The notes beneath the pieces were generated by a model. It was not told where the DNA came from. It made no database searches and was given only the letters and a program-made list of their open reading frames with translations. Shown here one piece after another: positions 13,853-21,244 of a stretch of DNA of 33,022 nucleotides (position 1 is its first letter; the number at the start of each line of letters is the position of its first letter). The DNA is from a virus: the IMG/VR virus record IMGVR_UViG_3300048834_000360, positions 1-33,022 of that record. The stretch is one strand, 5' to 3'. The position numbers and the translations under genes were made by a program.

Positions 13853-16725
13853 ATCGCCTCCATCTCGCGTACCAGGCGGGCGAACGCCTCATCCACCGCG
13901 GCCTGCACGTCGGTGGGGTTGCCGCCCTGGACGGTGATCTGCACGGCGCCGGGGGCGACGGTCACGGATCCGCGGCCACCACCGGTGAGGGCCTGGTTCG
14001 GGATGATCGTCCCGGAGGTGCGGGGCACGAACAGCTCGATGCCCGCCTCCCCGACGAAGTAGGGGGTGCCGGCCTGCACGGGTCCGCCGCTGGCTCGGCC
14101 CTGCACGCTCTGCGTGATGCGGGTGACGACCTCGTTGATGTTGCGGGTGACCTCGACGTTGACGCGGACCTGCCGGGCGGCGTCCTCGGCGAGGTAGTCC
14201 ATGATCCGCATCAGCTTCTCCCGGCCCGGGCCGCCCTTGCCGAACTCCTTCTTGAACCCGTCGAGGGTGTCCTGGGCGTTCTTTACGCCGGCGCCGTAGA
14301 ACGATGCGGCGGCGTCGACGCCGACGCGGGTGGCGGCGGCCTGCGTGGTGGTGACCAGGTCGTTGGTCTGGGCGATCGCGGTGGCGCCGCCGGCGATGAG
14401 CTCGTTCGCGATGCTGGTGCCGGCCTGCACGCCGGCGGACAGCACCATCTGGATCGCCTCCGCGGACAGGCCCATGACGACGAGCTGCTTGATCCGGTCG
14501 GCGAACGCGGTCGCCTGGTTGGCCTGCGCGGTGAGGGCCTCGAGGAACGTCATGCCGGCGTTCTGCGCGGCCTGGTAGGCGTCGCCGAAGGAGAACGCCT
14601 GCGTGATGGAGGACACGACGGTGTCCTTGAACGACGTGAACTCGGCCTTGGCGGCGTCGAGGCGGGCCCGCAGCGTGTCGAGGGCCTCGTTGACCTTCGC
14701 GTTCAGGGTCTCCGCGAACGACTCTCGGGCGGACGCTTCGATGTCGGCCTTGCCGGAGTTGACGCCGTCGACGAAGCCCTTCACGACGTTGGAGCCGATC
14801 TCGAAGAACACCTTCGACGGTGACGCGATCCCGAGGACCTTCTTCACCGCTTCGGGTAGGGCGTTGATCTTCTCCTCGATCCACCCGGTGAACGAGTCCC
14901 ACGCGCCTCTGATGCCGTCCCACAGGCCGTCGACGATCGCCTTGCCGGCGTTCACGAGCCACGTGCCTGCATCAGCGAACCACGCCTTGACCTTGTCTGG
15001 CAGTTCGCCGATCCACTTCAGGGCGGCCTGGACCGCGTCCTTGACCTTGACGCCGAAGTTCCACACCTTCTTGCCGACATCGACAGCGGCGACACCGACG
15101 TCCCACAGGAACGAGTACCAGTCGATGAGCCGCTCGACGACCCAGCCGATGACCTTGATCAGGTTCGTCAGGTACACCTCGTAGAACTTCGCGATCGCGG
15201 GGATCACGTACGTCTGGATGAACTCCCAGACCTTCGCCAGGCCCTCCTTGAACGCATCGATCTTGTCCTTGTTCTCGTCGAGCTTCCGCTTGATCCCATC
15301 GATCGCGGACTGGACGGCGGACTTGACCGCGTTCCACACGTTGATGACGGCGGTGCGGAATGCCTCGGACTTGTTCCACAGCAGCACGACGGCGGCGACG
15401 ATGAGGCCGATCACCGCGACGACAGCGAGGACGGGAGCGGACACGGCGGCGAGCGCGGTCATGATGCTGCCGATCGCGCCGACCACGAGGCCCATGACGA
15501 TGAGGACGGGCCCGATGGCGGCGGCGAGGAGGCCGACGATGACGATGACCTTCTGGGTGGCCGGGTCAAGCTGCTGGAACCGGTCGACCCACTCGCGGAC
15601 GAAGTCCGACACCTGGGTGATGATCGGGGCGAGGGCCTCACCGATCGCCAGGAGCGCGGTCTCGATGGTGCCCTTCACCTTCTCCATCGCGCCGGCAGTG
15701 CCCTCCATGCGGGCGGCCGCCATCTCGTTCGCGGCCCCGGACTTGGAGGTGGCGTCGATGTAGGTCTGGAGGCCGGAGGCGCCTTCCTTCATCAGGACGG
15801 TGGCGGCGCGGGTGGCGTCGGAGCCGAAGATGGTCTGGAGCGCGGCGATACGCTGCGCCTCGCTCATCCCGCCCAGCTTGTCCTGCAACTGCTTGGCGAC
15901 GTTCGTGATGGGGACGATGTTGCCCTTGGCGTCGACGAAGTCCAGGCCCAGGCGTTCCATCTCCGCCGCGGCTTCCTTGGTCGACGGCACCAGGCGGGCC
16001 AGCATCGTCTTCAGCGACGTGCCGGCGTCGGAGCCCTTGATCCCGTTGTCGGCGAACGCGGCCAACACACCCACGGTTTGCCGCATGTTCAGGCCCGCGT
16101 TCGACGCGCCGGGCCCGACCTGCGAGAGGGCCTGCGCGAGCCCCTCGACAGACGCGGACGACGCGATCGACCCGCCCGCGAGCGCGTCAGCGATCCGGGC
16201 AGCGTTCTTCGCCTTGATCCCGAACGTGTTCATCGCGTTCGACGTGATCGTCGCAGCGTCGGCGAGGGCCATGCCCTCGGTCGCGGCGAGCGCCATCGTG
16301 GCCTGCACGCCGCCGCCGGCGATCTGCGCCGGCGTGAACCCGCCCTTGGCGAGCTCGAGCATCGCCTCGGCGGCGTCGTTGGCGGAGAACACCGTCTCGG
16401 CGCCGAGTTGCTTGGCGAGGTCCTTCAGCCGGGTCATCGCCTCGACGGGGGCGTCGGTCGCGACAGCGAGCTGGTTCATCGTCGTCTCGTACTGCGCCTG
16501 CGTGCTGACCGCGGCGATCCCGATACCAACCAGCGGCAGAGTCACTCCCAGGGTGAGCTTCTCGCCCGTGTTCTTGATCTTCGCGCCCGCGGTCTTGAAC
16601 TTCTCCCCGAACACAGCGAACGCGCTGTTGTTGGCGGCGTCGCCGAGCTTCTGCAGGTCGCGGGTGGCGCGGCCGATGTCCCGGGCGTCGTAGTCGCCGG
16701 CGATGTTGATGATGATCGCGGTCAC
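13849..16725 (-). CDS. Tail tape measure protein
   Basis: A 958-aa protein that would set tail length and sit inside the tail tube. Residues about 60-390 match the TP901-type tape measure core (QAQYETTMNQLAVATDAPVE, SANDAAEAMLELAKGGFTPA, GSDAGTSLKTMLARL). Residues 393-450 form a long hydrophobic stretch (GLLAAAIGPVLIVMGLVVGA), then aromatic-rich helical repeats (WNAVKSAVQ, WEFIQTYVIPAIAKF). The C-terminus is Ala-rich helix and a Gly-rich tail. No peptidase motif is obvious. The GTG overlaps the upstream stop by 4 bases. At roughly 1.5 Angstrom per residue, a tail near 140 nm is expected. Confidence 0.95.
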   Translation of the reverse strand: MTAIIINIAGDYDARDIGRATRDLQKLGDAANNSAFAVFGEKFKTAGAKIKNTGEKLTLGVTLPLVGIGIAAVSTQAQYETTMNQLAVATDAPVEAMTRLKDLAKQLGAETVFSANDAAEAMLELAKGGFTPAQIAGGGVQATMALAATEGMALADAATITSNAMNTFGIKAKNAARIADALAGGSIASSASVEGLAQALSQVGPGASNAGLNMRQTVGVLAAFADNGIKGSDAGTSLKTMLARLVPSTKEAAAEMERLGLDFVDAKGNIVPITNVAKQLQDKLGGMSEAQRIAALQTIFGSDATRAATVLMKEGASGLQTYIDATSKSGAANEMAAARMEGTAGAMEKVKGTIETALLAIGEALAPIITQVSDFVREWVDRFQQLDPATQKVIVIVGLLAAAIGPVLIVMGLVVGAIGSIMTALAAVSAPVLAVVAVIGLIVAAVVLLWNKSEAFRTAVINVWNAVKSAVQSAIDGIKRKLDENKDKIDAFKEGLAKVWEFIQTYVIPAIAKFYEVYLTNLIKVIGWVVERLIDWYSFLWDVGVAAVDVGKKVWNFGVKVKDAVQAALKWIGELPDKVKAWFADAGTWLVNAGKAIVDGLWDGIRGAWDSFTGWIEEKINALPEAVKKVLGIASPSKVFFEIGSNVVKGFVDGVNSGKADIEASARESFAETLNAKVNEALDTLRARLDAAKAEFTSFKDTVVSSITQAFSFGDAYQAAQNAGMTFLEALTAQANQATAFADRIKQLVVMGLSAEAIQMVLSAGVQAGTSIANELIAGGATAIAQTNDLVTTTQAAATRVGVDAAASFYGAGVKNAQDTLDGFKKEFGKGGPGREKLMRIMDYLAEDAARQVRVNVEVTRNINEVVTRITQSVQGRASGGPVQAGTPYFVGEAGIELFVPRTSGTIIPNQALTGGGRGSVTVAPGAVQITVQGGNPTDVQAAVDEAFARLVREMEAM

Positions 16726-17243
16726 GATGCGACTCGCTTCGTGGCAGCGGCGTCGATCCGCGCGTTCAGCTCGGCGACGTACTTCGCGATGATCTGCTGC
16801 GACTCCCGGTACAGGTCCTGCCCGCTGCCGGAACCCGGCAGCAGCTGCTTACCCAGGAACCGGGGGGCGGGCCCGTAGCGGGCGTTCAGCGTCGCCACGA
16901 GGGTCTCGCCCTGCGGGGAATGCCCCTGCGCGGCGAGGTCAAGGATCGACGCGTGCGGGGCAGCGGAGATCGCCTTGAACCCGAACAGGCCCTGCTTCCG
17001 TCCTCCGGAGATGTCCCGCTTCGCGCCGGACTTCGTCAGGTACGTCAGGGTCCGCAGATGCCCGGCCGGGGCGCCGCGCTTCTTCCGCTTGAACGGGGAC
17101 GAGGCCTTCGCCGCGGTGACGCGGGCCTTGATCGTGGACCCCAGGTCCCGGTAGAACTCGCGGCGCAGGTCAGGGGCGACGTCGCGGAGGGCCTTGTTCA
17201 CCTGCTGCAGGCCACGGACGTCGATGAGCTTGCCCTGCCTCAC
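16722..17243 (-). CDS. HK97 gp10-like tail component
   Basis: A 173-aa basic protein. The start (DVRGLQQVNKALRDVAPDLR) and the following FYRDLGSTIKARVTAAK and SGGRKQGLFGF parts resemble HK97 gp10-like proteins (head-tail or tail completion). It is unusual in lying between the tail assembly chaperones and the tape measure gene rather than before the major tail gene. The GTG start lies 3 bases after the end of the chaperone frameshift product. Confidence 0.7.
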   Translation of the reverse strand: MRQGKLIDVRGLQQVNKALRDVAPDLRREFYRDLGSTIKARVTAAKASSPFKRKKRGAPAGHLRTLTYLTKSGAKRDISGGRKQGLFGFKAISAAPHASILDLAAQGHSPQGETLVATLNARYGPAPRFLGKQLLPGSGSGQDLYRESQQIIAKYVAELNARIDAAATKRVAS

Positions 17244-17246
17244 CGG

Positions 17247-17677
17247 TCACCCCTTCCTGCTCCTGAGCCGGTCCTTCATCGCCTGCGTCCGCGCCTTGCG
17301 GCTCTCCTTCTGCACTCGCTCGACGACCGCGTCGTACACGTGGTCCGGGACGTTGAGCAGGTCCCACAGTCCGAACCCGCTGGCGGCGGCGACGGCGACG
17401 AGCTCACGGGCAGCGGGGGTTACTCGGCTTTTCCCGCGTCGTCCTGCGGCTCGAGGTCGGCGATCTGCTTCTTCCACTCCGCGAACGGGGTGGTGACCTG
17501 CCCGGTGCGCTTGAGTGCGTGCCAGGCCAGGAACGCCATCCACCCGGCGCGCTGGCGCACCGAGAGGGTGGACACGTCGACGTCGAACTCCTCCTCCAGG
17601 GCGATGAGGTCGGCGAACGCCGTGGACACCCGGGTGGTGGTGCCGTCCGTCAGGGTGACGTCGAACGTGATCTTCAT
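17247..17677 (-). CDS. Tail assembly chaperone G-T fusion made by -1 frameshift
   Basis: The upstream frame (17677 to 17420) and the frame ending at 17247 are joined by a -1 slip at GGGAAAA (17429-17435). The slip changes reading from GGA-AAA-GCC to GGG-AAA-AGC and makes a 143-aa protein. Its last 60 residues are SRVTPAAREL... to RLRSRKG (GLWDLLNVPDHVYDAVVERV within). The downstream frame has no good start of its own. This matches lambda gpG/gpGT: the short form and the fusion guide tail tube assembly on the tape measure protein encoded just downstream. Confidence 0.85.
17420..17677 (-). CDS. Tail assembly chaperone, short (G-like) form
   Basis: An 85-aa acidic protein made when no frameshift happens. 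It begins MKITFDVTLTDGTTTRVSTA and ends EPQDDAGKAE just after the slippery site. The ATG has GAGAGGA upstream. It lies directly after the major tail gene and before the tape measure, the fixed position of G/GT proteins in siphoviruses. It would coat the tape measure during assembly and not be in the virion. Confidence 0.85.
   Translation of the reverse strand: MKITFDVTLTDGTTTRVSTAFADLIALEEEFDVDVSTLSVRQRAGWMAFLAWHALKRTGQVTTPFAEWKKQIADLEPQDDAGKAE
17429..17435 (-). promoter_or_regulatory. -1 ribosomal frameshift slippery heptamer GGGAAAA
   Basis: On the minus strand the heptamer reads G-GGA-AAA in the zero frame, an X-XXY-YYZ slip site. It lies three codons before the zero-frame TAA (AAA, GCC, GAG, TAA) and leads straight into the T frame. 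Confidence 0.85.
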
Positions 17678-17692
17678 GCGTGGTCCTCTCGA

Positions 17693-18667
17693 TCAGTAGG
17701 TGGCCTGGGCGTTGACGACGGTGGCCGTGATGGGGGTGGTGCCGCCGGTGGGCGTGACGACGAGGCCGGCCGCGGTGATCGTCAGCGCGCCGCCGGCGGG
17801 GTCGGCGTCGGGGAAGTCGATGAGGAACGGCACCCGGGTGCAGGCGATGGTGAGGGTGTTCGTGCCGTTGACGAACATGACGGAGAACGACCCGTACACC
17901 GGCGTACCCTGCACGTTCGCGCCAGCGGTCGACCCGGTCACCACCGTGCGCCAGTCGTTGAGGTTCGGGGGCGTCATCTCCAGCGACACGTCGATCGTCT
18001 GCGCACCCACGGCGATGTCGTCCGGGGTGATGAGCCCGGACAGCAGGATCGGCTGGGCGTTGTTGGCGATCTGGATCTCACCGCCCGTGACCGGGGCGGC
18101 CGCGAGGGTGACGCCGTCGATGTCGAGCTGGAACGTGCCGCCGACCGGGGTCCAGTAGTCCGAGATCGCGTCGTCCGTGGTCGGCGTCCACGTCGCCTGC
18201 ACGTCGAGCTCGCAGCCCAGCGCCTGGACGGCGACCTCGAGGGGCTCGTTCCCCGACCACGACAGGGACAGCTGGTCGACCTTGCAGTCCGGGATGCGGA
18301 ACATGTCGCTGTTCTGCTTCCCGAACAGCGACAGGTACGGCAGGTCCGCGCCGAGGGTGATGACGTGGGTGTAGGTGGGGCCGGCGCCGCTCGTGGCGAT
18401 CGCCCCGAGCGCCGCGTACAGGTACAGGCCCAGGGTCTTCGGGTGGGCACGCATCGTGAACTCGGCGCCGGGGACCGCCTCGGTGCGGTTGACACCCGGG
18501 GAGAACCGGCTGCCGGAGGTGTGCTCCTCACGGTCCTGGGTGATGTCGACCTTCAGCACGGACCCGTCCGTGATGCCGTGGGCGAAGGTGGGCTGCGCGG
18601 CGGGGGTCCCCTTCGCGGTCTGCTTGGCGACGCCGACGAGCGCGATCGCGGACTGCATCGTGGGCAT
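17693..18667 (-). CDS. Major tail (tube) protein
   Basis: A 324-aa protein with the N-terminal motif of actinophage tail tube proteins (MQSAIALVGVAKQTAKGTPA, where an adaptor is built from a target such as QTAKGTPAAQPTF). The middle is beta-rich and the C-terminal 80 residues (GGALTITAAGLVVTPTGGTT) look like an Ig-like decoration domain. A very strong AAGGAGTAA stands 4 bases before the ATG, in agreement with high expression. It is followed by the chaperone genes and preceded by connector genes. Confidence 0.9.
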   Translation of the reverse strand: MPTMQSAIALVGVAKQTAKGTPAAQPTFAHGITDGSVLKVDITQDREEHTSGSRFSPGVNRTEAVPGAEFTMRAHPKTLGLYLYAALGAIATSGAGPTYTHVITLGADLPYLSLFGKQNSDMFRIPDCKVDQLSLSWSGNEPLEVAVQALGCELDVQATWTPTTDDAISDYWTPVGGTFQLDIDGVTLAAAPVTGGEIQIANNAQPILLSGLITPDDIAVGAQTIDVSLEMTPPNLNDWRTVVTGSTAGANVQGTPVYGSFSVMFVNGTNTLTIACTRVPFLIDFPDADPAGGALTITAAGLVVTPTGGTTPITATVVNAQATY

Positions 18668-18670
18668 GGG

Positions 18671-18898
18671 TTACTCCTTCTTCCCGCGGCCGCGGGTCGT
18701 GGCGGGGGTGTCGTCGACTGCCGGGCCGTTCTCCGGCTCGGGGGTGGCGCTGACCGGGGGAACCGGAAGGGCGGCGAGCGCCGACCTGACATGCGCCTGG
18801 TGCTCGGCGGGGACCGCGGTCAGGTCGTCGTCCGTGATCGTGTAGCGGGCGAGACCGTCCGAGGTCGCGAACTCGACGGTGACGGGCAAGGTGGCCAT
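18671..18898 (-). CDS. Small protein before the major tail gene
   Basis: A 75-aa protein. Residues 1-45 form a small alpha/beta unit (PVTVEFATSDGLARYTITDD); the rest is Pro/Glu/Thr-rich and ends in RGRGKKE, likely disordered. No family is recognised. The ATG lacks a Shine-Dalgarno but carries a perfect start-associated repeat. The stop is 3 bases before the major tail ATG, so the two may be coupled. A minor structural or tail completion role is plausible. Confidence 0.7.
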   Translation of the reverse strand: MATLPVTVEFATSDGLARYTITDDDLTAVPAEHQAHVRSALAALPVPPVSATPEPENGPAVDDTPATTRGRGKKE

Positions 18899-18925
18899 GG
18901 CAGCAGGGTGGGGTGACTGTCACCC
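18899..18925 (-). repeat. Start-associated repeat, copy 2
   Basis: GGGTGAC, then 20 bases, then the ATG at 18898. GGGTGACAGTCACCC is itself a palindrome and ACCC recurs 12 bases after GGGT. The last 11 bases before the ATG match copy 3 except for one base. Confidence 0.7.
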
Positions 18926-18929
18926 GCGC

Positions 18930-19355
18930 TCAGGTGACGTGAACGTCGCAGCGCACCGTGAGGGTCGTCATCATCTGCCGGGTGGACTCGTCCTTGAACG
19001 TCTCCTCGACCTGGGCACGGGCGACGACCACGAGCTTCGCCAGGCCCCCGAGGGTCGGATCCGTGGCCAACGCGTCGCATACCGCGTCCGTGAGCGCCTG
19101 CATCCGGTCGCGGACCACCAGGTAGTCGGGGTCCGCGCGCTCGGTCAGCAGGTGCACGAGGAGCTCGTACTGCTCGTCCGTGGCAACCACACCGGACTGT
19201 CGGTAGTTGCGGCGCAGCTCGGTGACCTCACCGTTGATCCACACGTGCTCGGGCTGGATGTTCGCCGGACTGATCCCCACTTCGACGCCCGGCAGGGCGG
19301 TCTCGATCAGCGCCAGCAGTGCGTCCTGGACGGGTGCGACGGACAGGTGCATCAC
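18930..19355 (-). CDS. Tail terminator-like protein
   Basis: A 141-aa protein (VQDALLALIETALPGVEVGI, EQYELLVHLLTERADPDYLV, RDRMQALTDAVCDALATDPT, LTVRCDVHVT) with the alpha/beta pattern of phage tail terminators that cap the tube and join it to the connector. It lies between the connector and the major tail gene, where such genes belong. The GTG overlaps the connector stop by 4 bases; an ATG three bases later is an alternative. Confidence 0.75.
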   Translation of the reverse strand: MMHLSVAPVQDALLALIETALPGVEVGISPANIQPEHVWINGEVTELRRNYRQSGVVATDEQYELLVHLLTERADPDYLVVRDRMQALTDAVCDALATDPTLGGLAKLVVVARAQVEETFKDESTRQMMTTLTVRCDVHVT

Positions 19356-20200
19356 ACGGCCGGCCTTCGGTAGCCGTACGTGCGGATCACCTGGTCAACC
19401 TCGGGGATCCCGGTCGGGGTGCCCGGCGTGGGGATCGACAGCCGGAACGCGCCCAAGTCGGTGTTCTGCACCGTCGCGCGGGGGTTGAGGGCGGACGGCA
19501 GGGTCGCGTCGACGGCGACGTCGAGGGCCGCGTCCTTCACCTTCGCCGGGACGGACGGGTAGCCGTGGTCGTACACCAGGACGATGGGGGCGTCCTTGGT
19601 CCACACGGATCCGGGCGGCGCGACGACCTCCCCGATGTCGAGGTCGCCCGCGAGGTCAGCAACGTCCCAGGCGTCACCGTCGACGGTGACGGACACGACG
19701 CCAGAGATCAGGGGGTCGCCGGTCAGGATCCGGTCGGTGCCGTCGCCACGGGTGGCCAGACGGCGGCGGCGCGGGACGAGAGCGACCTGCATGAGCGCCT
19801 CGAGCCACTCGGTGACCTCCAGCCGCTTGTCGACCAGCAGCCCGGGCGGGTACTTCGTGGTGTCGGAGAACTCCGCACGCCGGGCCCGCAGTTCGTCGAC
19901 TCCGAACAGGTGACCTCCGACGACCTCGACCTCGGTGACCGGGGCGATGCCGACACCGCCGACGGTCGCCGTCCAGGTCGCGGTGTAGGAGCCGAGGTCG
20001 GCGAGTTGCGCTGCCGTGCACGCGAAGGTGTACGTGCCGGTCGTGGCCGGCGTCTTCGTCGCCGTCCCGGATGCGACGGTCGCGCCGGCCGCATCCCTCA
20101 CCACGACGGTAACCGCCCCCGTGGCGTCGGCGAGGTCGCCCTCACCGTCCCGCACGTACAGGGTCAGGACGCCGCCCCAGCCCTTGGCGAGGCGCTCCAC
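19352..20200 (-). CDS. Head-tail connector with N-terminal Ig-like domain
   Basis: A 282-aa protein with two parts. Residues about 1-95 look like an Ig-like beta sandwich (VTVVVRDAAGATVASGTATK, then GTYTFACTAAQLADLGSYTA). Residues about 96-282 resemble gp6-like head-tail adaptors (FGVDELRARRAEFSDTTKYP, LEVTEWLEALMQVALVPRRR, IPEVDQVIRTYGYRRPAV). The GTG starts 6 bases after the upstream stop. The fused Ig domain would be exposed near the neck. Confidence 0.75.
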   Translation of the reverse strand: MERLAKGWGGVLTLYVRDGEGDLADATGAVTVVVRDAAGATVASGTATKTPATTGTYTFACTAAQLADLGSYTATWTATVGGVGIAPVTEVEVVGGHLFGVDELRARRAEFSDTTKYPPGLLVDKRLEVTEWLEALMQVALVPRRRRLATRGDGTDRILTGDPLISGVVSVTVDGDAWDVADLAGDLDIGEVVAPPGSVWTKDAPIVLVYDHGYPSVPAKVKDAALDVAVDATLPSALNPRATVQNTDLGAFRLSIPTPGTPTGIPEVDQVIRTYGYRRPAV

Positions 20201-20206
20201 GACGGC

Positions 20207-20476
20207 CTACTTCGTGCTGGCGCGCGGGCCGCGCCCCCTGGACCGCTTCACCGGCATCGACGCGCCGGGGCGAACGGCCTTGTCCTCGACGTCGTCCTGC
20301 TGCACGGCGGCCGTCTCCACGTCGACGTCCTCCTCGTGCACAGCGGCTCCCGTCCCGAGCTGCCGCTGGCGCCGGGCCTCGTCTTCGGGGATGGGGGAAC
20401 CGACCGCGTACTTCAGGAAGGTCACCCCGTTCGGTCCGGTCGCGTACACGCGTTCCTTGGAGCGGTACTTGCTCAT
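20207..20476 (-). CDS. Small head-tail region protein
   Basis: An 89-aa protein beginning MSKYRSKERVYATGPNGVTF and ending in a basic tail (KRSRGRGPRASTK). The conserved-looking front part (FLKYAVGSPIPEDEARRQRQ) is followed by an acidic disordered stretch. The ATG has ACGGAGGCG upstream. The frame is open up to a GTG at 20563 and that extension encodes CAVCGQSTADCH; a longer start there would close the 90-base gap, but it has no ribosome binding site. Role unknown; probably a head or connector component. Confidence 0.65.
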   Translation of the reverse strand: MSKYRSKERVYATGPNGVTFLKYAVGSPIPEDEARRQRQLGTGAAVHEEDVDVETAAVQQDDVEDKAVRPGASMPVKRSRGRGPRASTK

Positions 20477-20566
20477 CGTCGCCTCCGTCTCTGCGATCGT
20501 GATCGTGTCCAGGTGGCAGTCCGCGGTCGACTGACCGCACACCGCGCACCGTTGGCCGCGCACCGG

Positions 20567-20722
20567 CTAGTCGGTGGCGAGGATTCCGGCGGTCCGCAGC
20601 GCGGCGAGGATCGCGTTGATCTTGTTCGCGCAGTCCGCTGCCGTGGCGCTGCCCGGGACGGCGATGTCCGCGATGGCGGCCGCGGCCGCCCAGGCGCCCT
20701 TATCTTCGTCGAACGTCGGCAT
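20567..20722 (-). CDS. 51-aa protein, head fibre/decoration-like
   Basis: A short gene found by direct reading: MPTFDEDKGAWAAAAAIADI to LRTAGILATD. The C-terminal pattern, TAADCANKINAILAALRTAG, resembles the helical end of phage head fibre or decoration proteins (ADxxxKxNxxLAALRxAGI). AAAGGGG lies about 7 bases before the ATG. It sits right after the endonuclease gene and before the head-tail genes. I am fairly sure it is a gene; the function is a suggestion. Confidence 0.65.
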   Translation of the reverse strand: MPTFDEDKGAWAAAAAIADIAVPGSATAADCANKINAILAALRTAGILATD

Positions 20723-20734
20723 CTCGTGCCCCTT

Positions 20735-21241
20735 TCAGGTGCGGATCGGGCCGAGCACGTCGCGCGTCTGCATGACGTACGTGGCGGCTGAGAGCATCGT
20801 GTCCGGGTCGTCACCGAACTGCCCGAGACCGGAGTTGCAGGGGATGCACAGCAGGCCGCGCACTGCCCCCGTCTCGTGGTCGTGGTCGACGGCGAACAGC
20901 TCGCCGCCCTTCCGGCCCCGCGGATCGGTGCCGCCGCAGATCGCGCACCGGCCGCCCTGGTCCGCGAGGCGCTGGTCATACTCGTCATGGGTGATGCCGT
21001 ACTTCCAGCGAAACTGCCGGTCACGGTCCTTCCTGCGGCGATCCGGGTCAGCCCAGTCGGCCTTGCGCCTTGCCTGCTTGCGCTCGCGGACCTTGTCCAC
21101 GTTGGCCGCCTGGTAGGCGTCGACCCGACTGCGGGAGCAGGGCCTGCAGTACGAGTCCAGACCGTCACGCGTGGCGCGGTTCCGGTACCAGAACTCGAAT
21201 GTCGCAGGCTTCAGCTCGCCGCAGTCGGGGCAACGCTTCAC
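20735..21241 (-). CDS. Recombination endonuclease VII-like nuclease
   Basis: A 168-aa nuclease. The N-terminus has a zinc module (C4, C7, C32, C35). Residues about 82-160 match T4 endonuclease VII family proteins: C99-AI-C102, VDHDH (118-122), LLCIPCNSGLG with C132, C135 and N136. Such enzymes cleave Holliday junctions and branched DNA before packaging. The GTG starts 3 bases after the capsid stop. A nuclease between capsid and connector genes is unusual and suggests insertion of a homing-type gene or a packaging role. Confidence 0.9.
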   Translation of the reverse strand: MKRCPDCGELKPATFEFWYRNRATRDGLDSYCRPCSRSRVDAYQAANVDKVRERKQARRKADWADPDRRRKDRDRQFRWKYGITHDEYDQRLADQGGRCAICGGTDPRGRKGGELFAVDHDHETGAVRGLLCIPCNSGLGQFGDDPDTMLSAATYVMQTRDVLGPIRT

Positions 21242-21244
21242 GCT

